Shown piece by piece: positions 1-13,754 of a stretch of DNA of 64,000 nucleotides. The stretch comes from Platycnemis pennipes (lineage: Eukaryota; Arthropoda; Insecta; Odonata; Platycnemididae): NCBI GenBank assembly GCA_933228895.1, contig OW121847.1, forward strand, positions 89,073,656 to 89,137,655. Direction: 5' to 3'. Position 1 is the first letter of the stretch; every line of letters begins with the position of its first letter. A model generated the notes under the pieces. The model was not told the origin of the DNA, searched no databases, and was given only the letters and a program-made list of their open reading frames with translations. The position numbers were made by a program, and so were the translations under genes.

Positions 1-3000
1 CCGAATGGGTTGGTGGTGATAATTTCGAACTCGCGGCGTTTCTGTCGGCCCTAAGAGCTCACAAATCTGGGTCAACAACTACCAAATTACGAGAGGAAGT
101 AGAAGACATATGTTTACATTTTTCCGAGGATTTGACCATTGTTTCTCATCTAAAAGCACCATTGTGTATTCAACATTAAATAATATTTACCACATTCTTA
201 AAAACTATAAGGGAAATAAATTGTGGAATTCGGGCCACTAAAATCCGCATATGCTTGTATCAAAAATGCTCCTGCCATACTATTCCTCACTAACATAAAA
301 AATTGATGATATTTCTAAAATTTCTCCATTTCGTTTTTTTCCATTTCTTTGGAATAGAACCGCTTTCCCAGAAACGTATTGGAAGAAAAAAATGATATTT
401 TGCTCCAACTCCGATTCTGTAAATTGAACATCAAAATGCTATTTTAATAACTTCATCCATCTACAAACATCTTGGAAGTAAGAATCACGCGATTAACTTC
501 ACCCGTTAAGAACTATAATATGCACGTAATCAAATGGTGATACCCTCATAGCGTAGAAGGTTTCCGTAATTGAAAGACTAATTACATCTTTGTAATTTCC
601 ACTCAGTTAATTTTATACCAGAATTGTACAAACGGTTTCGGCGGTAACGCTATCAACGTAAACAATTTTCAGGTGAATGTGTGTATTAAAGCAGGTGCAG
701 ATCCGGAAGGTACAAACGCCGAAACTGGTTGTAAAATCCTGGTTTTTTGTGACATTTTGTGAGGACCACTAAGATGAGTTTGTACATCCAATCAAGTTTA
801 TGGGCATTTTTGCACACATGGCACATATGTACAGTGGAAAACGCAGCTTAGAAGTTGCGCCATTGGCACATTTAAATCTTTTACAGTATTGGATGTCTCC
901 ATAAAGATGTGATACTTATTGCTATCAAGTCACGGTAGTCACGTATTAACCCTTTGCATGAAAATTTTGTCTGAGATAAGAATTGGGTATTGTAAGTACA
1001 GCTAGAGATATAGTATGGGCACATCATTGCATAAATGACAAAATGAACTCGATGCACGATACGTATTAATTATTTTCTCCGCACCCACGAATACTAAACC
1101 ATGCGCAACTGTGAACGAAGGATAACATAGGAACAAAAAATCCAAAAGAGAAAGGTATAGCCCAAAACTAACGGAATATAATCAATGCTAAATACATTTT
1201 TTTATGATAAATGAAGAAAAAAATACAAAATGTCAAGTTTTCAATGCCTAATAGCTCCGCTTTGTCCAACTGCGTAAGCCTGGAAAGATTCCGAAGACTT
1301 TTCGTCACTCCGCATGCAATTTGAGGGACGGCCTACTTTCGGAACCTCGTCATTTCTTCCTCGGGATGGATTTTGTGCCGACTGAGCTCCATCCGTCACC
1401 TGACCCCGCCAAATGGGACGGGAGTCTTTTGAATGCATAAGGAGCGAGTCAGTCAGCCCGCAACGCACCATTCCAGATTTCGTGCCCTTCGCGTGGGGCT
1501 ACCTTCGAAAAGGATTTTGCAACGAAAGAGGAGAGACCCTTTTTTCGTGAAATATCAGCGATCTTTAAGTAACAAGACTATCGGAGCCAGGTCTTTCATC
1601 ATGGGAAATTCAACCCCCATCCCATAACCCGCTTTTAAGTTGGATTTAATCCAACCGAAATATGCCTGTCCTAGTCAGTTCCTTTGAAATGTCAAAGCCC
1701 AAAAATCCTAAGGAGAAAATTTTTTTAGGGTATAATGATTAGCAGGATGTTAAATGCAGGCTGATGCACCTGGAGTACCTACTAATTGAAATCGCACTAT
1801 ACTAACTGTTATCAAAATGTTGGCAGTGATTCCTCAAAATCCGAATGTTTGCCGGTACTGAAGGGCCTGTTCGGCAATGAGGGATCCGAGGCAAGACGAA
1901 TTGTAAAATGCGTCAGTGATCCAGGTGGAATTCATTTGTTAACAGAACAAATATCTCCACTAGCACTGATAGAATTTCGATGGATGTTCTCTTGTAAAAT
2001 ATTAAATGAAGAGGCAAGTGAGAGAAATCAACATTCTACATATCATCACCTGGAAGCTGAAGCTGTAAAAGTATTTTTTTCACAAACTAACTTCAGTCTG
2101 TGTGCGAGAAAATAATTTATGGTGAAGAGATATAAACGAGCATGATTATTCCATCAGCATGAATTCTGACCATTGCCCTTTTTTCTTTACTCAAGACCAT
2201 TCGTTGATCTTGCTCAGCATTCTGCCTCTCATCTATTCACCAAATTTTACAGTCTCTGTAATAAATAAAATAACTGGCTATAATTGAAACAGCATCCAGC
2301 ATTCTCCTCAAGCCATTGAATGTCATCACCTTTCACTATAATACCACATGCTCGCACCTCCATTTTTTTGTTTCGCATATTCGCAATACATATTCGACAA
2401 ATGTATCAGGAAGAAAAGAGATCCAAACAACGAACCAGTTATAGAAGCAAGGAATGCCTCGACACCTGCGAGGCAATGAATGCACAATGTTACATTAGGT
2501 AGCCTTAATGGAGAGAATGCACCCTGTTCTTTATCAGTCAGTATAACCATCACCCAAATCTATTGTCATGTCTCATTAGAAATTACTATTTTTGGAAATA
2601 ACTCTCATAATTCATTCAACATTTCAAGTTTTAAAAAATCAACAGAGCATTAGTTAAAAAGTGGATGCATTTTGTTCGTCAAATAATCACTATGCATGAT
2701 TTCCAATGTGCCGAAAGAACGCAGAGCTATAAATCACTTAAGCCGTACCGGTTAAATCAAAATAGTAAGTGGCATAATAAAAGCAGATGGAATGTATTTG
2801 AGTTTACTCAGTCATTTTTAACAGAGCGACTTGTCTTTCATAGCAAAAGACATATTATGCTGATGTGACCAAAGTGCACCACATTTACTAAAGTAGTAAA
2901 TATTTTATAAATGAGATCAAAAAGTCACAAAGAACTTGTCATGTTGGAATCGACGCATGCTGAATTTAGACTCAAATATTCTCCCAAGAGTTAAGGAGGT

Positions 3001-3369
3001 CAGCATTTTGAAAGAGCACTCATAAATAAGATCCATTAAGTGAACTACATTCAGATGAAGTAATTAGAGCTCTGAGAACTCGGAACACATTTGGTAACTA
3101 TTTCCAGCCGAATGAAGAAGAGATGATGAATAAATTAGTACCACTATTTCTATTACAGATTCAACGAAAGATACAAATAAGCTTCTTGAATAAGGCCAAA
3201 CACCATAGGGAAACGATTCGCAAGCGTTGTACTACGGTCGTGAGGGAGTTCCCGTTATACCACTGCGAAGAGCTTCACTTCGAGCATTTGACGGTTTTCA
3301 TTTTCCCATTTTCTTTGCAATTCTTCGAAATGGCAAAAATTTCCTTAATTGTGAATCTAACCTAGGTCT
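1..3369. other. Unassigned AT-rich DNA
   Basis: No gene, RNA gene or transposon is recognised here. The stretch 1240-1680 is richer in GC and CpG than its surroundings but has no recognisable product. An open frame at 1786-2115 (109 codons, non-ATG start) resembles no family known to me and has no convincing splice context, so it is not called. Confidence 0.5.
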
Positions 3370-4020
3370 TTTGGGAAATTATCATCCGCATCTCCACCCG
3401 CCCCCCCAGGGAATATGTTCATCGAAGGCTTTCTGGAACTCGGAGCGGGCGGAGGAGAGAAAAAAATACACTACCGATCCCCTTTCAGTTCCATTCCATT
3501 TCCCCAGATACCTCTTCTCCATGCTTCCTTGATTTTTCCCCCCCTACCAGTCGATGTCAAACCATTTGACATCCTTCCCTCCGCACAACGTTTCCTGCGA
3601 ACTTCCGTCATTGCCTTTCAATCTTTCGCCCGTTTCGTCCGACTTCTGTTTTCCTTCCTGAGGGTTTTTATTTCCTTTCAGGATCGTGATGGTCTTCCTT
3701 GACGAGTTCCCCCCAATTAGATTTTTTCCCCATCTCCTTCAAAGGTACTCCCACATCCCCATATCCACTATTTCATCTCGTTCCGTTCGCCTTAAGTCGC
3801 CTTTGAAAAAGTTTTCACCCTCCCGAGCTAATGATTCCTCCCTGGTCTCCTTCCCAGACTCATTTCCTTCGACGGAGTCTCCTCAATCTTCCTCTCTCTT
3901 CTCCGATTCCAAACCCCACCACGGCAGCCCGCTCATGGACGGCCGACTTCCCTCAAATCCCTCAGGCCAACTCATAAACAGTTTTCCCCGATTCCCACTA
4001 TCAATTTAGCCTTTGCATTC
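3370..4020. other. Pyrimidine-rich GC-elevated island
   Basis: The plus strand is strongly enriched in C and T for about 650 bases, with many CCC and TTCC runs, and is GC-richer than the flanks. Several overlapping frames stay open through it (3227-3532, 3415-3702, 3686-4009) and encode Pro/Ser/Phe-rich low-complexity peptides. That is expected from a polypyrimidine tract and is not evidence of a gene. A short GA run follows at about 4043. Similar islands recur elsewhere in the window in both orientations. Function is unknown; a regulatory or structural role is only a guess. Confidence 0.6.
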
Positions 4021-7000
4021 ACGAGTTACTTAACGAATCGAAGAGAGAGAGAGATTGGACCGACCGGTTGATGGGTCGAGGAAATTTTTGAGTTCGACGG
4101 GGGGAAAAAATATAAGGAAAAAAAACGATATTTCCTCCTCGTATATCTTCTCTCGCTGTTTGAAAATTCAACCGCTTTCAATTGGCTTCGGGTGCGTCGA
4201 TTCCGCTCTTTAAGGCACTGGACTGTACTGCTATTTTACTTTTTCATCAAGTCTACGTGCATGCGCCGTTGTTTAAGCGTTGAACAGTGGATACTCTTTA
4301 CCAAATCTCTCGAGGAAGAGCATCGATGAACTTGAGATCGCATTCCTCCTTTGATACATTGATATTGAAAAATTCTGCTGATAAAAACTGCCGGCAGTAG
4401 TGCACCTATTGGTCTTTACGCACGAAGATCAAAGGAGCTATTTTTTCCAAGGAGATACTGCCGATGCCGGAATTTAATATAATAGACTGATGACGTTGTT
4501 TGCGAAGGAAACGTGATGTAGGATGATTCTTCTCCGAGGGACCGAAAGTCATCATCAGCGAAGGTTATGCTTTGTGCGCCCTCTTGCGAGGGGTTTGGTA
4601 AAAAAACGAGTAAACAAGACAGGAGGAATATAAACCATTACAATTAGTAGTCACGACGTTTAAAACCCTGAAATATCGTTGGTAAAGATAAAAAAAACTC
4701 TCAAAAAAAAGCTAACACTCTTCAACAAATATCATGTAACTAAATGACAAAGTTGAGAGAGTATAAGGACCAACCAATATTTAATACAAATCTATTATTT
4801 ATATAGGCTAGAAGGTGAGATTTAACCATAAAAGCTTGCGCATCTGATGCTCATCTAATGCTTCTCTACTATTCGATATATGCATTGTCTTTATATGAAA
4901 AGTGGTCATTATTGTCAAAGCAACGTCCATTCAGCACCAAAGAGGATATGAATATAATTAACACCTTCTAATTCATTTACTTTGGGCTTTGTAAGCACTA
5001 GAATAATGACTAAGTTGTGAAATTCCGAAAGAAAAGTTGAGGAGAAAAATCTACCAATAAAATTTCCTTATAAACTAAACATGATTGCTAATTAAGAATA
5101 TAATGTGGTAATTTCTTACCAACTTAAGAAGAGTCTTCATAAGATACCCATTTTTTCAGTAGGATATCCTCATTTGGCAAAAGACAATTTTTTTTAGATG
5201 AAAGCTTAAAACCTACAGTAAAAACTCTTTAGGGACATATCTTAGAATGTTAAATATCCAAGTCAGCCGTAAAATTGAATAAAAAATGTACTAGCTCTCC
5301 AATACGAAATGTTGTTATTAACTTAGTAAATGATTAGTAATTCAGACCATGGACTGGGTTTAAGAGTTCCTCAGAGTCGCGTAATAATGAAAATTGAGAA
5401 ACAGTATACGGGCGTCTATATTTCTATTGATAGGAGTTATCCCAAGCAAATCCCTCCAAACATAGCTAAGATTGCTACATCATCCCTTCCCCATTACGGG
5501 ACTAGTAGAAGTTGAAGTAAATGTTGCCGATTCGGTCCGAACCGGTATTCTGTTTTGGACCGGACGTTAAGTAATCGCAATTAACTACTTTCCACTAAAC
5601 AACGGAGTCAGACGGTCATACCATTGAACTGCACGAATCCAAAGTTCTGGAACCCAGATGACCCACGACACTAACTTCAGACACCGCACTTCCAATCACT
5701 CCCACAAGAGGAACCAACCCACACCGACCTAGAGGTTTCCAAGTTGGCTACTTTAGTGTATGAGAATTAAAACTTAAAAGTATTTTTCTCCTTTAGAGTG
5801 ATAAGAAGGAATCGTTAAAACAAAACATGATCTCTCGTCCTGTACGCTAGCCGATACTTCGAGGATTCAACTACCAAGGTTATAATTTTACCCATAATAT
5901 GTGGAGATGTAGGCGCAGAACAACTCAACCTCAAACATTCTTAGGTGTATGATAGCATTGGCTTCGAAGAGGGAGGCACTACAGAACACGCGAACGTTAG
6001 TGTCAAATTGAACTCGGACTACGTAAGGCTTCTCGTCGTTGAACAGCTTAATTAAGTGGATGGTGTGCGTAGATGAACTTCAGTTGTCCACACCAAATTC
6101 GTAATTGGGAGTCAAAGTAACACTCTGCAAGGCCCCACGCCTTCCATGAAAGGGGATTCCACTTTGTAAACTTCAATTGGTGGGGAACGAAGGTTTTAAT
6201 CTAATCGTCAATTAGAACGACAGTTGTCAAACTGAAAAGTTTCATTAGATGTAATGTCCACATGAAGCTGACTGAGTAGGTCTACTTCGAATAAATGTCT
6301 ATTCTTATGTGCAATTTCCGTGCATCCCTCCATTTTCTACCCCAGACACTGTGTGACCAAATAGACCCACTGCGAGCAGGGCTGCGCTTATACTGGCTAG
6401 AAACTCGAGGAATAAGTATTATCATCTTCGTCAATTAGTCAATTTAATTTGACGAATTGAAGGATCGCGAACTGCCCGCGAGAACTTTAACGACGTTACC
6501 CGCGGAGCTTGTGCTATTAAAATAATGTTTCATTTTCAGAATGCAAGGCTTTATTTCTTTATTCACCAAGTCACAAAACAGAAATTTAATTAATAATTGT
6601 TATTTTTTCTTAATTTTATAGATACTTTTTGAATCATTCTTTTTTGAGTAATAATTCCGTGCATCTAGGTTGAATTTAACTGTAATTTTATTCAGCATCT
6701 TTGTCAACAGTTTTTAGATCTCTTTCCAAAAGTTAAGCCGTAGACCTTCATTTTGATCTCAGATCCAATTTCTACTAGCTACTACTATGCATAAAATGTG
6801 CCCAAGTATCACGGCTTCTGAGTCTAATTGCGGTTGATAAGATGATAATTATATCATTTGGCCAAGCCTCAAATTATCAGGTTTCTTCAACGAAGTCCAA
6901 TTTTACGTTTTCCTATAGATAGTTTTCAAGCGTCTGTTGGTATAACAATCGCTTATCACGTTACATTGGTAAAATTTCCTCAGTCGAAGGATAGTTAGTT

Positions 7001-9959
7001 TTAATTTTTTAAAAGTATTTTTTAAAGTAAAACCAGTATTTTGCCGTTTTTTCTTATTGCGATGGCCAAAATTTCAGCTAGGTACTTTTTAAAATTTATT
7101 TATAAATTTTAGTAACATATCATGCGGGTTTACCTAAAAACTGAGGTTTAAGATAAACATGTTAAAAATACTGAGATTTTTTCGCAAATTAAGGGACATA
7201 ATAACTCATATTTAATGACCTGAGTATAGAAAACGTTACACTAAGTTCCAGAAGTACCAATATTTGAGTTATTTAAGAGAAATAATCCTTATAGGCATTC
7301 CTCGGCGCTCTTTACACGCCACTGTAACGGCAAACATTCAGCAATGCATTTCTGAATATGTTGCCGAGGAACAACATGAAACAACTCCATTTGAACTCGT
7401 ATTGAGAGAAAAGAATAACCTTTGATGCTGTAAAATAATTTTGTCTTTGATGGATAAGAGCTTATGTTGTAATCAGCCTTTCTCGATGAAAAAGTTACGA
7501 GTAGCTAACGTATTGTCAGCCAAAATTAGACCCTTCAAGCAAACAAAAGAAACATGAATCTTAATTATGGAAAATTGCTTGCTCAACATTCGCTGAGTGA
7601 AGTCGCTTTTACGGTTCATGCTAAATGAGATAATAATAGTATAATTATTCATCTAATAAGGTGCAGGCAATGATTTTTTTGCTAAATGAAAATTACAATA
7701 TTCTTCTATATGATGGCAAAACAATTTTTAATCCTTTCCTCCCTACATTAGCTGTTGTTGAGGAAGTGACCGAAATCTTAGGTATTTTTGCCATGACGTA
7801 TAGGTGAATATTTGGATAGAGAAGTGGAGAAAGATTGGAGAGAATCTCTACCTTGAAATTAGCCTGATGTCAAAGAAAGTTTCCAAGTAGTTCACGATTT
7901 AAAGTCTCGTTTGACGACACAGTTCTTTTCTAGGATTACTCTCCATACAGCACTCTAAAAGGGACTGGTATACTAATGAAAATTCCTACTCCTGCCGAGA
8001 TTCAAATGGGTGCCCTCAGAATTGGAGACTTATACTCTAATTTTCAACTTTTGTCCAGATTTCGGAAATTCCTCCATTTCCAATCCCTAATGGATGAGTA
8101 AGGTTTCTTTTCTCTGTTACCATTTTGAAAGAGGAGTGTCTTTGTATATTATGGGTAATTTATAAATATGAAACTCATATAAATACCTAGTTTCCTATTC
8201 CAAATGCTACCAAGAGCTAAAATTTATGCAAATATGATATTTTTTCTACCGGAAAAGACATTGATTGTATGGTACTCTATGATTTTGGTTTGAAAATCAA
8301 CTTCTTTATTAATAGTTACATAGATGATAAATGAATACTAGCTGATGCTAGTATTTTGAATAGCATATCAAAGGACAATGAAGTAATATAGAAAGTAATT
8401 TTTAATGAATGGATTACAATGCATTGAATTTCAACTAACACACTCAGCCGTTGATGCATTTAAGCCCAGCACGCTAGCAAGGAAGTTAGGTACGAACTCG
8501 AAGATAGACGTTACCATTTGCAAAAATGCTCAATGGATTAAAAAATACACATTCATTGTTTTAACTTCATAGTAATATACTCCTATTTTTAATAAATTAT
8601 ACTCACATGAGTATCACTTTTAATTGTTTATTTTTATTTTCTGATTTCAATGATTCTTGTCCAACTAAACGCTTTCTTACAAATTAATTCTACATGTAAA
8701 ACATCCAACAATGAAAAGAGAAAACGATCAGGTGATCAGAATTGGAAGACAGCGAAGGAGGCATCATAGAATAAGGAAGACAAAAATAAAAATAACAGGA
8801 TGACTGCATATGATGTTTGCGAGAGTAGTAATGAATACGAACCATTACCTCTTACAATGGGTAAAGGAGAATGCAAAACTTCACTTCTTATCAGTTAAAG
8901 ATAAGGTGAATTTTATGATTGCAATGAATGCATTTACTCCTGGATGTACTGACTAGCAGTAGATGGAAGAAGGGAACTTTTAAGTCTCAATCTCGCCACC
9001 ATAAAGAGAAGATCTATTTTGTTTTAGTTGCTATAGCAGGAAGTTGCTGCGCTCAAATTTGAGAAAGAGAGGTGGTGAGGGATGACAAGAAGCGAGGTAT
9101 ATGCTGCGTTAAATACTATGAAGCTTCCCTCTCTCCAAGTCTTGTGAAAAGATAAGCATAGTGTTGTATTATAATGAGCTAATAGTTCTCTTGAGAAAAA
9201 TGATAGCAAAAGGACTTTTTGTTGAAGTAGTGGACACTAATGGGAATTACAGGTACTGAAATTCGCACGTGATTTAAATATATCAATCCTTTACAGATGT
9301 TGGGGAAAAATTTGAGAGAGAGGAACAAAATGTTTTGTAATTTTTAAGGTTTTCCTCTGAAATTTTCAATTCCACTCAATGGAGATGAACCATGCACATA
9401 AACCCTCGTAAGAGCTAACCTTACATGAAAATTAAGTCCTATTATTTTTATCGGTTGGGATACTCATTATATCCGATGATATTTTGTGTAAATAAATCAT
9501 CATGAGCACCTAAGCATTTAATAAGGTGAAACTATTAACTCCTCAAAAACCATTAACCAAGAGAAAGAGACGTGCATAAGAAACATTAGGGACAAAGGAG
9601 AAACATTTTAAGGATGTAAATTTACCTCTCTCAATGCTCTCAAGGGGTGACTACAACCCACATCAAAATATTCTTTTCTATGGAGCTGTGAAAACTAGTC
9701 ACTTAGGCATGTAAAATTTTCATTCTTATCATTATTTAATAATTCGCCAAATACTCCACAAATTAAAGCGTGGGAGAATAACCAGCGAAGAAATTGAAGC
9801 GAGTTTTTGCGGATAATGTTTCAGATAAAAAACTACTAGACGCCAGGACGATAGAAGGAATAGCGAAGGATGACGAAGACAACGTCCGCGTACGAGGGAA
9901 CGAGTAAAATAAAACATAGTCACCCACTTCTTACAGAGAGTTCGCTAGTGCGTGATTCA
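4021..9959. other. Unassigned DNA, mostly AT-rich
   Basis: No gene or transposon is recognised. The block at about 5520-6520 is less AT-rich and carries short overlapping minus-strand open frames: about 35 codons from an ATG near 6332, and about 62 codons ending near 5890. They do not join into one frame and match no family I know. The rest is low-complexity AT-rich sequence. Confidence 0.45.
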
Positions 9960-10560
9960 AAGAGCACAGGCGTCGTTATCTGCTTACCCAACGCAAACGG
10001 GAGTGAATCCCGTTCGTGCTGGTAAAAGGGGAGGGTGATGGAACTGGTGTTTGAAAAAAAACTCGCTCGGGCGATGATATGAAGGAAGAGCAATCGAGAG
10101 AGAGGATGTGCAAGTGCCAGGGCTGTGAGAGATGGCGGACGAGGAGGAGTGGCAATGATTTGAATGTCAAAAGAGGAAATTTTGAGCGCCGCCGCCGTGG
10201 CAAAGTGCGTGATGTGTGAAAGGGGGCGTGGGAAGGAGGGGGCGGAGGAGGAAGGAGCAGTGAGAGAGGCATTCCGCGGGAGGCAATGAGGAGGACGCTC
10301 CTATCGGCACTCGGCCGCTTGCCTGTGGAGAGGACCATGCGAGTGACAACAGGGGACGGACATCAGAATGGGGGAACAGAAAAAAAACCCTCCCACCCCA
10401 GGGTTGATGCAAAAACTCTTTCCCGGGAATTAAAGGAAGCGTAAAATCAGATCCGTGGCGGAATGACATTGACACACGATTCTACGGAATGGAGGGAAAA
10501 AAAACCAAGAAAAAAAATAAACTTAGATATTGAGGCGTGGATGATAGAAGCGTGACGTCA
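9960..10560. other. Purine-rich GC-elevated island
   Basis: The plus strand is rich in G and A, with many GGAGG and GGGA runs, in contrast to the AT-rich flanks. Two overlapping minus-strand frames (9976-10338 and 10167-10475) remain open only because the complementary strand is polypyrimidine; their Pro/Ser/Arg-rich translations look like composition artefacts. The island is the strand-mirror of those at about 3.4-4.0 kb and 32 kb. Confidence 0.6.
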
Positions 10561-13117
10561 GGGTCAACGGAGGCGTATAGGGGACCTCTCTCCGGAATCA
10601 ACGCAGGATATGACCAGACCCCCGCAATTAGTCGGGAATTTACGAGCAAGTCAGCGGAGAGAATTTACTCTTAATAGCCGTCAGAGATGTGAAAAGTAGT
10701 AGGCTGGATATTAATTTCATTGTCTCCAAAGGAGACATGGTTTGACAGGAATGTGTCTGGCTAGGATGAATGGACATCATTATCGTTCAATTTGGACTTA
10801 TTCAAGGGCAGTACGGTCCTTCTCTCCAATGCCTCAAAACTCCATTTCGTTTCCAAATTCACGCGTCCGCTCAAGCTTCATGAAGGGGCCTCAAGGATGA
10901 GTTACACTAATCGAATGCTTCCAAACAAATTCCATAAATTTTTCATTCACTGATAATTAAATGTTTCGATCCGCATACCACTGCCAGTTCACTACGTCGG
11001 AATTTACAAAATTTAATCCCTTTATAGTCTCTTGCACTCCAAATTTCTCCCTCCCTGCCCATGACCACCGAAATCTGCAGCTGCGAACTATCTCTCTTGT
11101 CCATAAAACATTACTAATGTACATAATCACCAGTGGCACTAGTGTAGGCGCAGCTGTTGAGGTTAATTATTCTTAAATTTATAAATAGTATTAGTATTAT
11201 GTATTCAATTTATTTTACCTCTTATTTTGAGACAACAAATTCATTCCAGTATTCGCGAAATAATGATTCATAATATGTTATAACTAGTAAACCACGTCGA
11301 AAAATTGATTTTTTTCAAGGCCACAAGGTATTTGTCAAATTTCAATCAAAATAAACTACGCGCTAGAATACCAAAAATTGGATAAATCAATCCCTCGCTA
11401 CATCCCAATACCATAGTATAGAGCGTTGATGATGATATTGCATGTTAGTCCGTGCTGATTTTTAAATAATATAATCTCCTTTTGATAAATTAATCACGAA
11501 CATTTTTGATTCAACACAAAATATTTCGACCACTAACGCTACATTCATCTCACTTCCCATGCTTTCTGAGGTTCGAGGATTAGCCAAGAGGCACATTGTA
11601 GCCAATAATTTCGGAGCAATGAGAAAAAGGAAGATTAAAAATAAAATTTGTTTCGCTGGAGCAGACTAGTACACTGAGAGCGACATGCCATAATTGGATC
11701 TGGAAAATCTCCTAATTACGAGCAGTCATATTCACCTTACAAAAGAGATGAGACATGAAGGAAAATCTAAGATTTTTAAGGGGGAAACGATTAATTGTCA
11801 TCAAAATAAGTAGCTGACTTCCACTACGGATAATAATGATCACAGCTAAAAGTATACACCTATTTAATGATCATGCTATTTTTATTTACGTCAGTAGGAA
11901 AATATTGACGAAGCGAAACGAGAAAATCAATCTATTCACAGCATCAACCGCACAGCAAAAATTATCTTTTGATCAATGAGGTACTGATTAGTCATTTTGC
12001 GAATATATCCAATTGGAGCTCGGAGAAGAGGTGACTTAATTGGCTTAGGATTCTGAGCACTCTCATTTGTCGACATCGACGGGGTCATTCACGAAGGACC
12101 GATGCATCTGCTTCTGTTTTGGCTGAGGAGATATAGAGTACAGATGAAATCGAGTTAGGAGAAGTATTCATTGCCATCTGCACCATCATCCCGATGCTTT
12201 ATTCGCCTGAAACGCGTTGAATGGATCACGTACACCGTTCCATTAGGCGTACAGCAGTAAATTAGGATATCAAAGACGAAATACCTCAACCATCACGGAG
12301 ACGCATGTTTTATGTTCCCTACAAATGTGGAATGCGAGTGTTCAATATATGAGGAAAGAAATCCACTGTTCGTTCCTCGAAGGTTATTCTTGAAGTCATG
12401 TCCTTCGCTGGCCTGAAACAAACTGGTCAGTTTGAGTGAAATACGAGTCCTGAGGACAAAAAAGTGGGTTCTCAATTACGTGCAGCCATATATTTAGATT
12501 TTTCTCGGTTTTTATGAAAGGCCAGGGCATTTTTTTGGACGGTGTCACAATTTTACAGCCTAGGGATCTTAGTGCAGTATATTAAATGTCATCATGTCAC
12601 GACTGGAAAATCTAGGCGAAAAATCATGAGTATCGTCAAGTCGAGGATAAATGCCAGTACGTGAGTTTTGACAAAAAATCCTTAGCCCTAGAACGTTCAA
12701 GGAAAAAAAGAATAACGGGAAAGCATATAGGTGTGTACATATAGACACAACGAAAATTAAAGGAATGCGTATTGGTTCATTAAATCTTTTAGACTTACTC
12801 TCAAGAAAATTAAAGAAAAGGCAGCGGCTTCAGTTTACGTCCGTTCTGAGACATGACTACCGAACAATAACTTAATCTATTGTTGTTCTTTATTAGGATC
12901 GATAACATCGATAAATACCAATCCGACTAGAGGAGCATTGGAAATTGCGTGAATTTGGAAGATCCTTCGAGAAACTGTACCTTGATTTTTCATTCCATGG
13001 GTGTGCTACGCGTTAAAAAGGATCGAAGAGAAGATGAAAACGAAAATAACATAGGCTAATGATGGCATAAAAAGTTGGTTCTTCCTAGAGAATTATGCCT
13101 GGATATCATTACTATAT
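10561..13117. other. Unassigned AT-rich DNA
   Basis: No gene, RNA gene or mobile element is recognised. One imperfect short hairpin lies near 12862-12890. Confidence 0.45.
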
Positions 13118-13136
13118 GAAAACAAAAACAAAAATC

Positions 13137-13230
13137 AAAATAACATGAAATAAGATAGTAACAATATAATAACAAAATAACATAAAATGAGATAATAACA
13201 ATAAAATAATAAAATAACATAAAATTAGAT
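13137..13230. repeat. 37-bp AT-rich tandem repeat, about 2.5 copies
   Basis: Two full units (13137-13173 and 13174-13210) and a partial third (from 13211) each begin with AAAATAACAT. The units are 37 bases long and differ at a handful of positions. The A-rich sequence immediately upstream may be an older, more degraded unit. This is a small minisatellite with no apparent coding role. Confidence 0.75.
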
Positions 13231-13754
13231 GACCATTTGAGGAAAATATATATATCTCAGCAAAGTGAGCAAATCATCATTACAATACTTCTTAGTCAGG
13301 CGGGGATCAAATTAAATCGCAGAAATCATGGTTCTCTCAAGGTCAAATATGTAAAATAGCATCGGATGAAATTTGGACGAACCTCATAAATTCGTAAATT
13401 CTCAGTTTCGACATTCATTACGCCTTCGTAGCAGTGGTCTTCATAAATAAGGTAGAACGGTAGTATAATTCATCATGATAGAAAGTAATCACTAGGAAAT
13501 TTGACCGTCATTCATGGTTTTAAATCTGAATATTTTAAGGAATGATGAAAAATCGGAATGGGAAATGGATGACAAAGGTTTTAGCGAATGTCATCGAAAA
13601 TCAACTTTAGCCCCAGAAACCATGGGAAAGAAACGGGATAATCATGCACTGAAGTAGCCTTGAAGTAGGTAAGAATTAAAATATTGATCCGGCACCATGG
13701 TCCATATGACCTATGATGTCATATATTATAGGGTGTCCTCCTGCCGTTTTCGGA

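Noticed and set aside
1786..2115. 109-codon plus-strand frame with varied composition
   Set aside because: Non-ATG start, no recognised motif, and frames of this length are expected by chance here. A conservation test would be needed to revive it.
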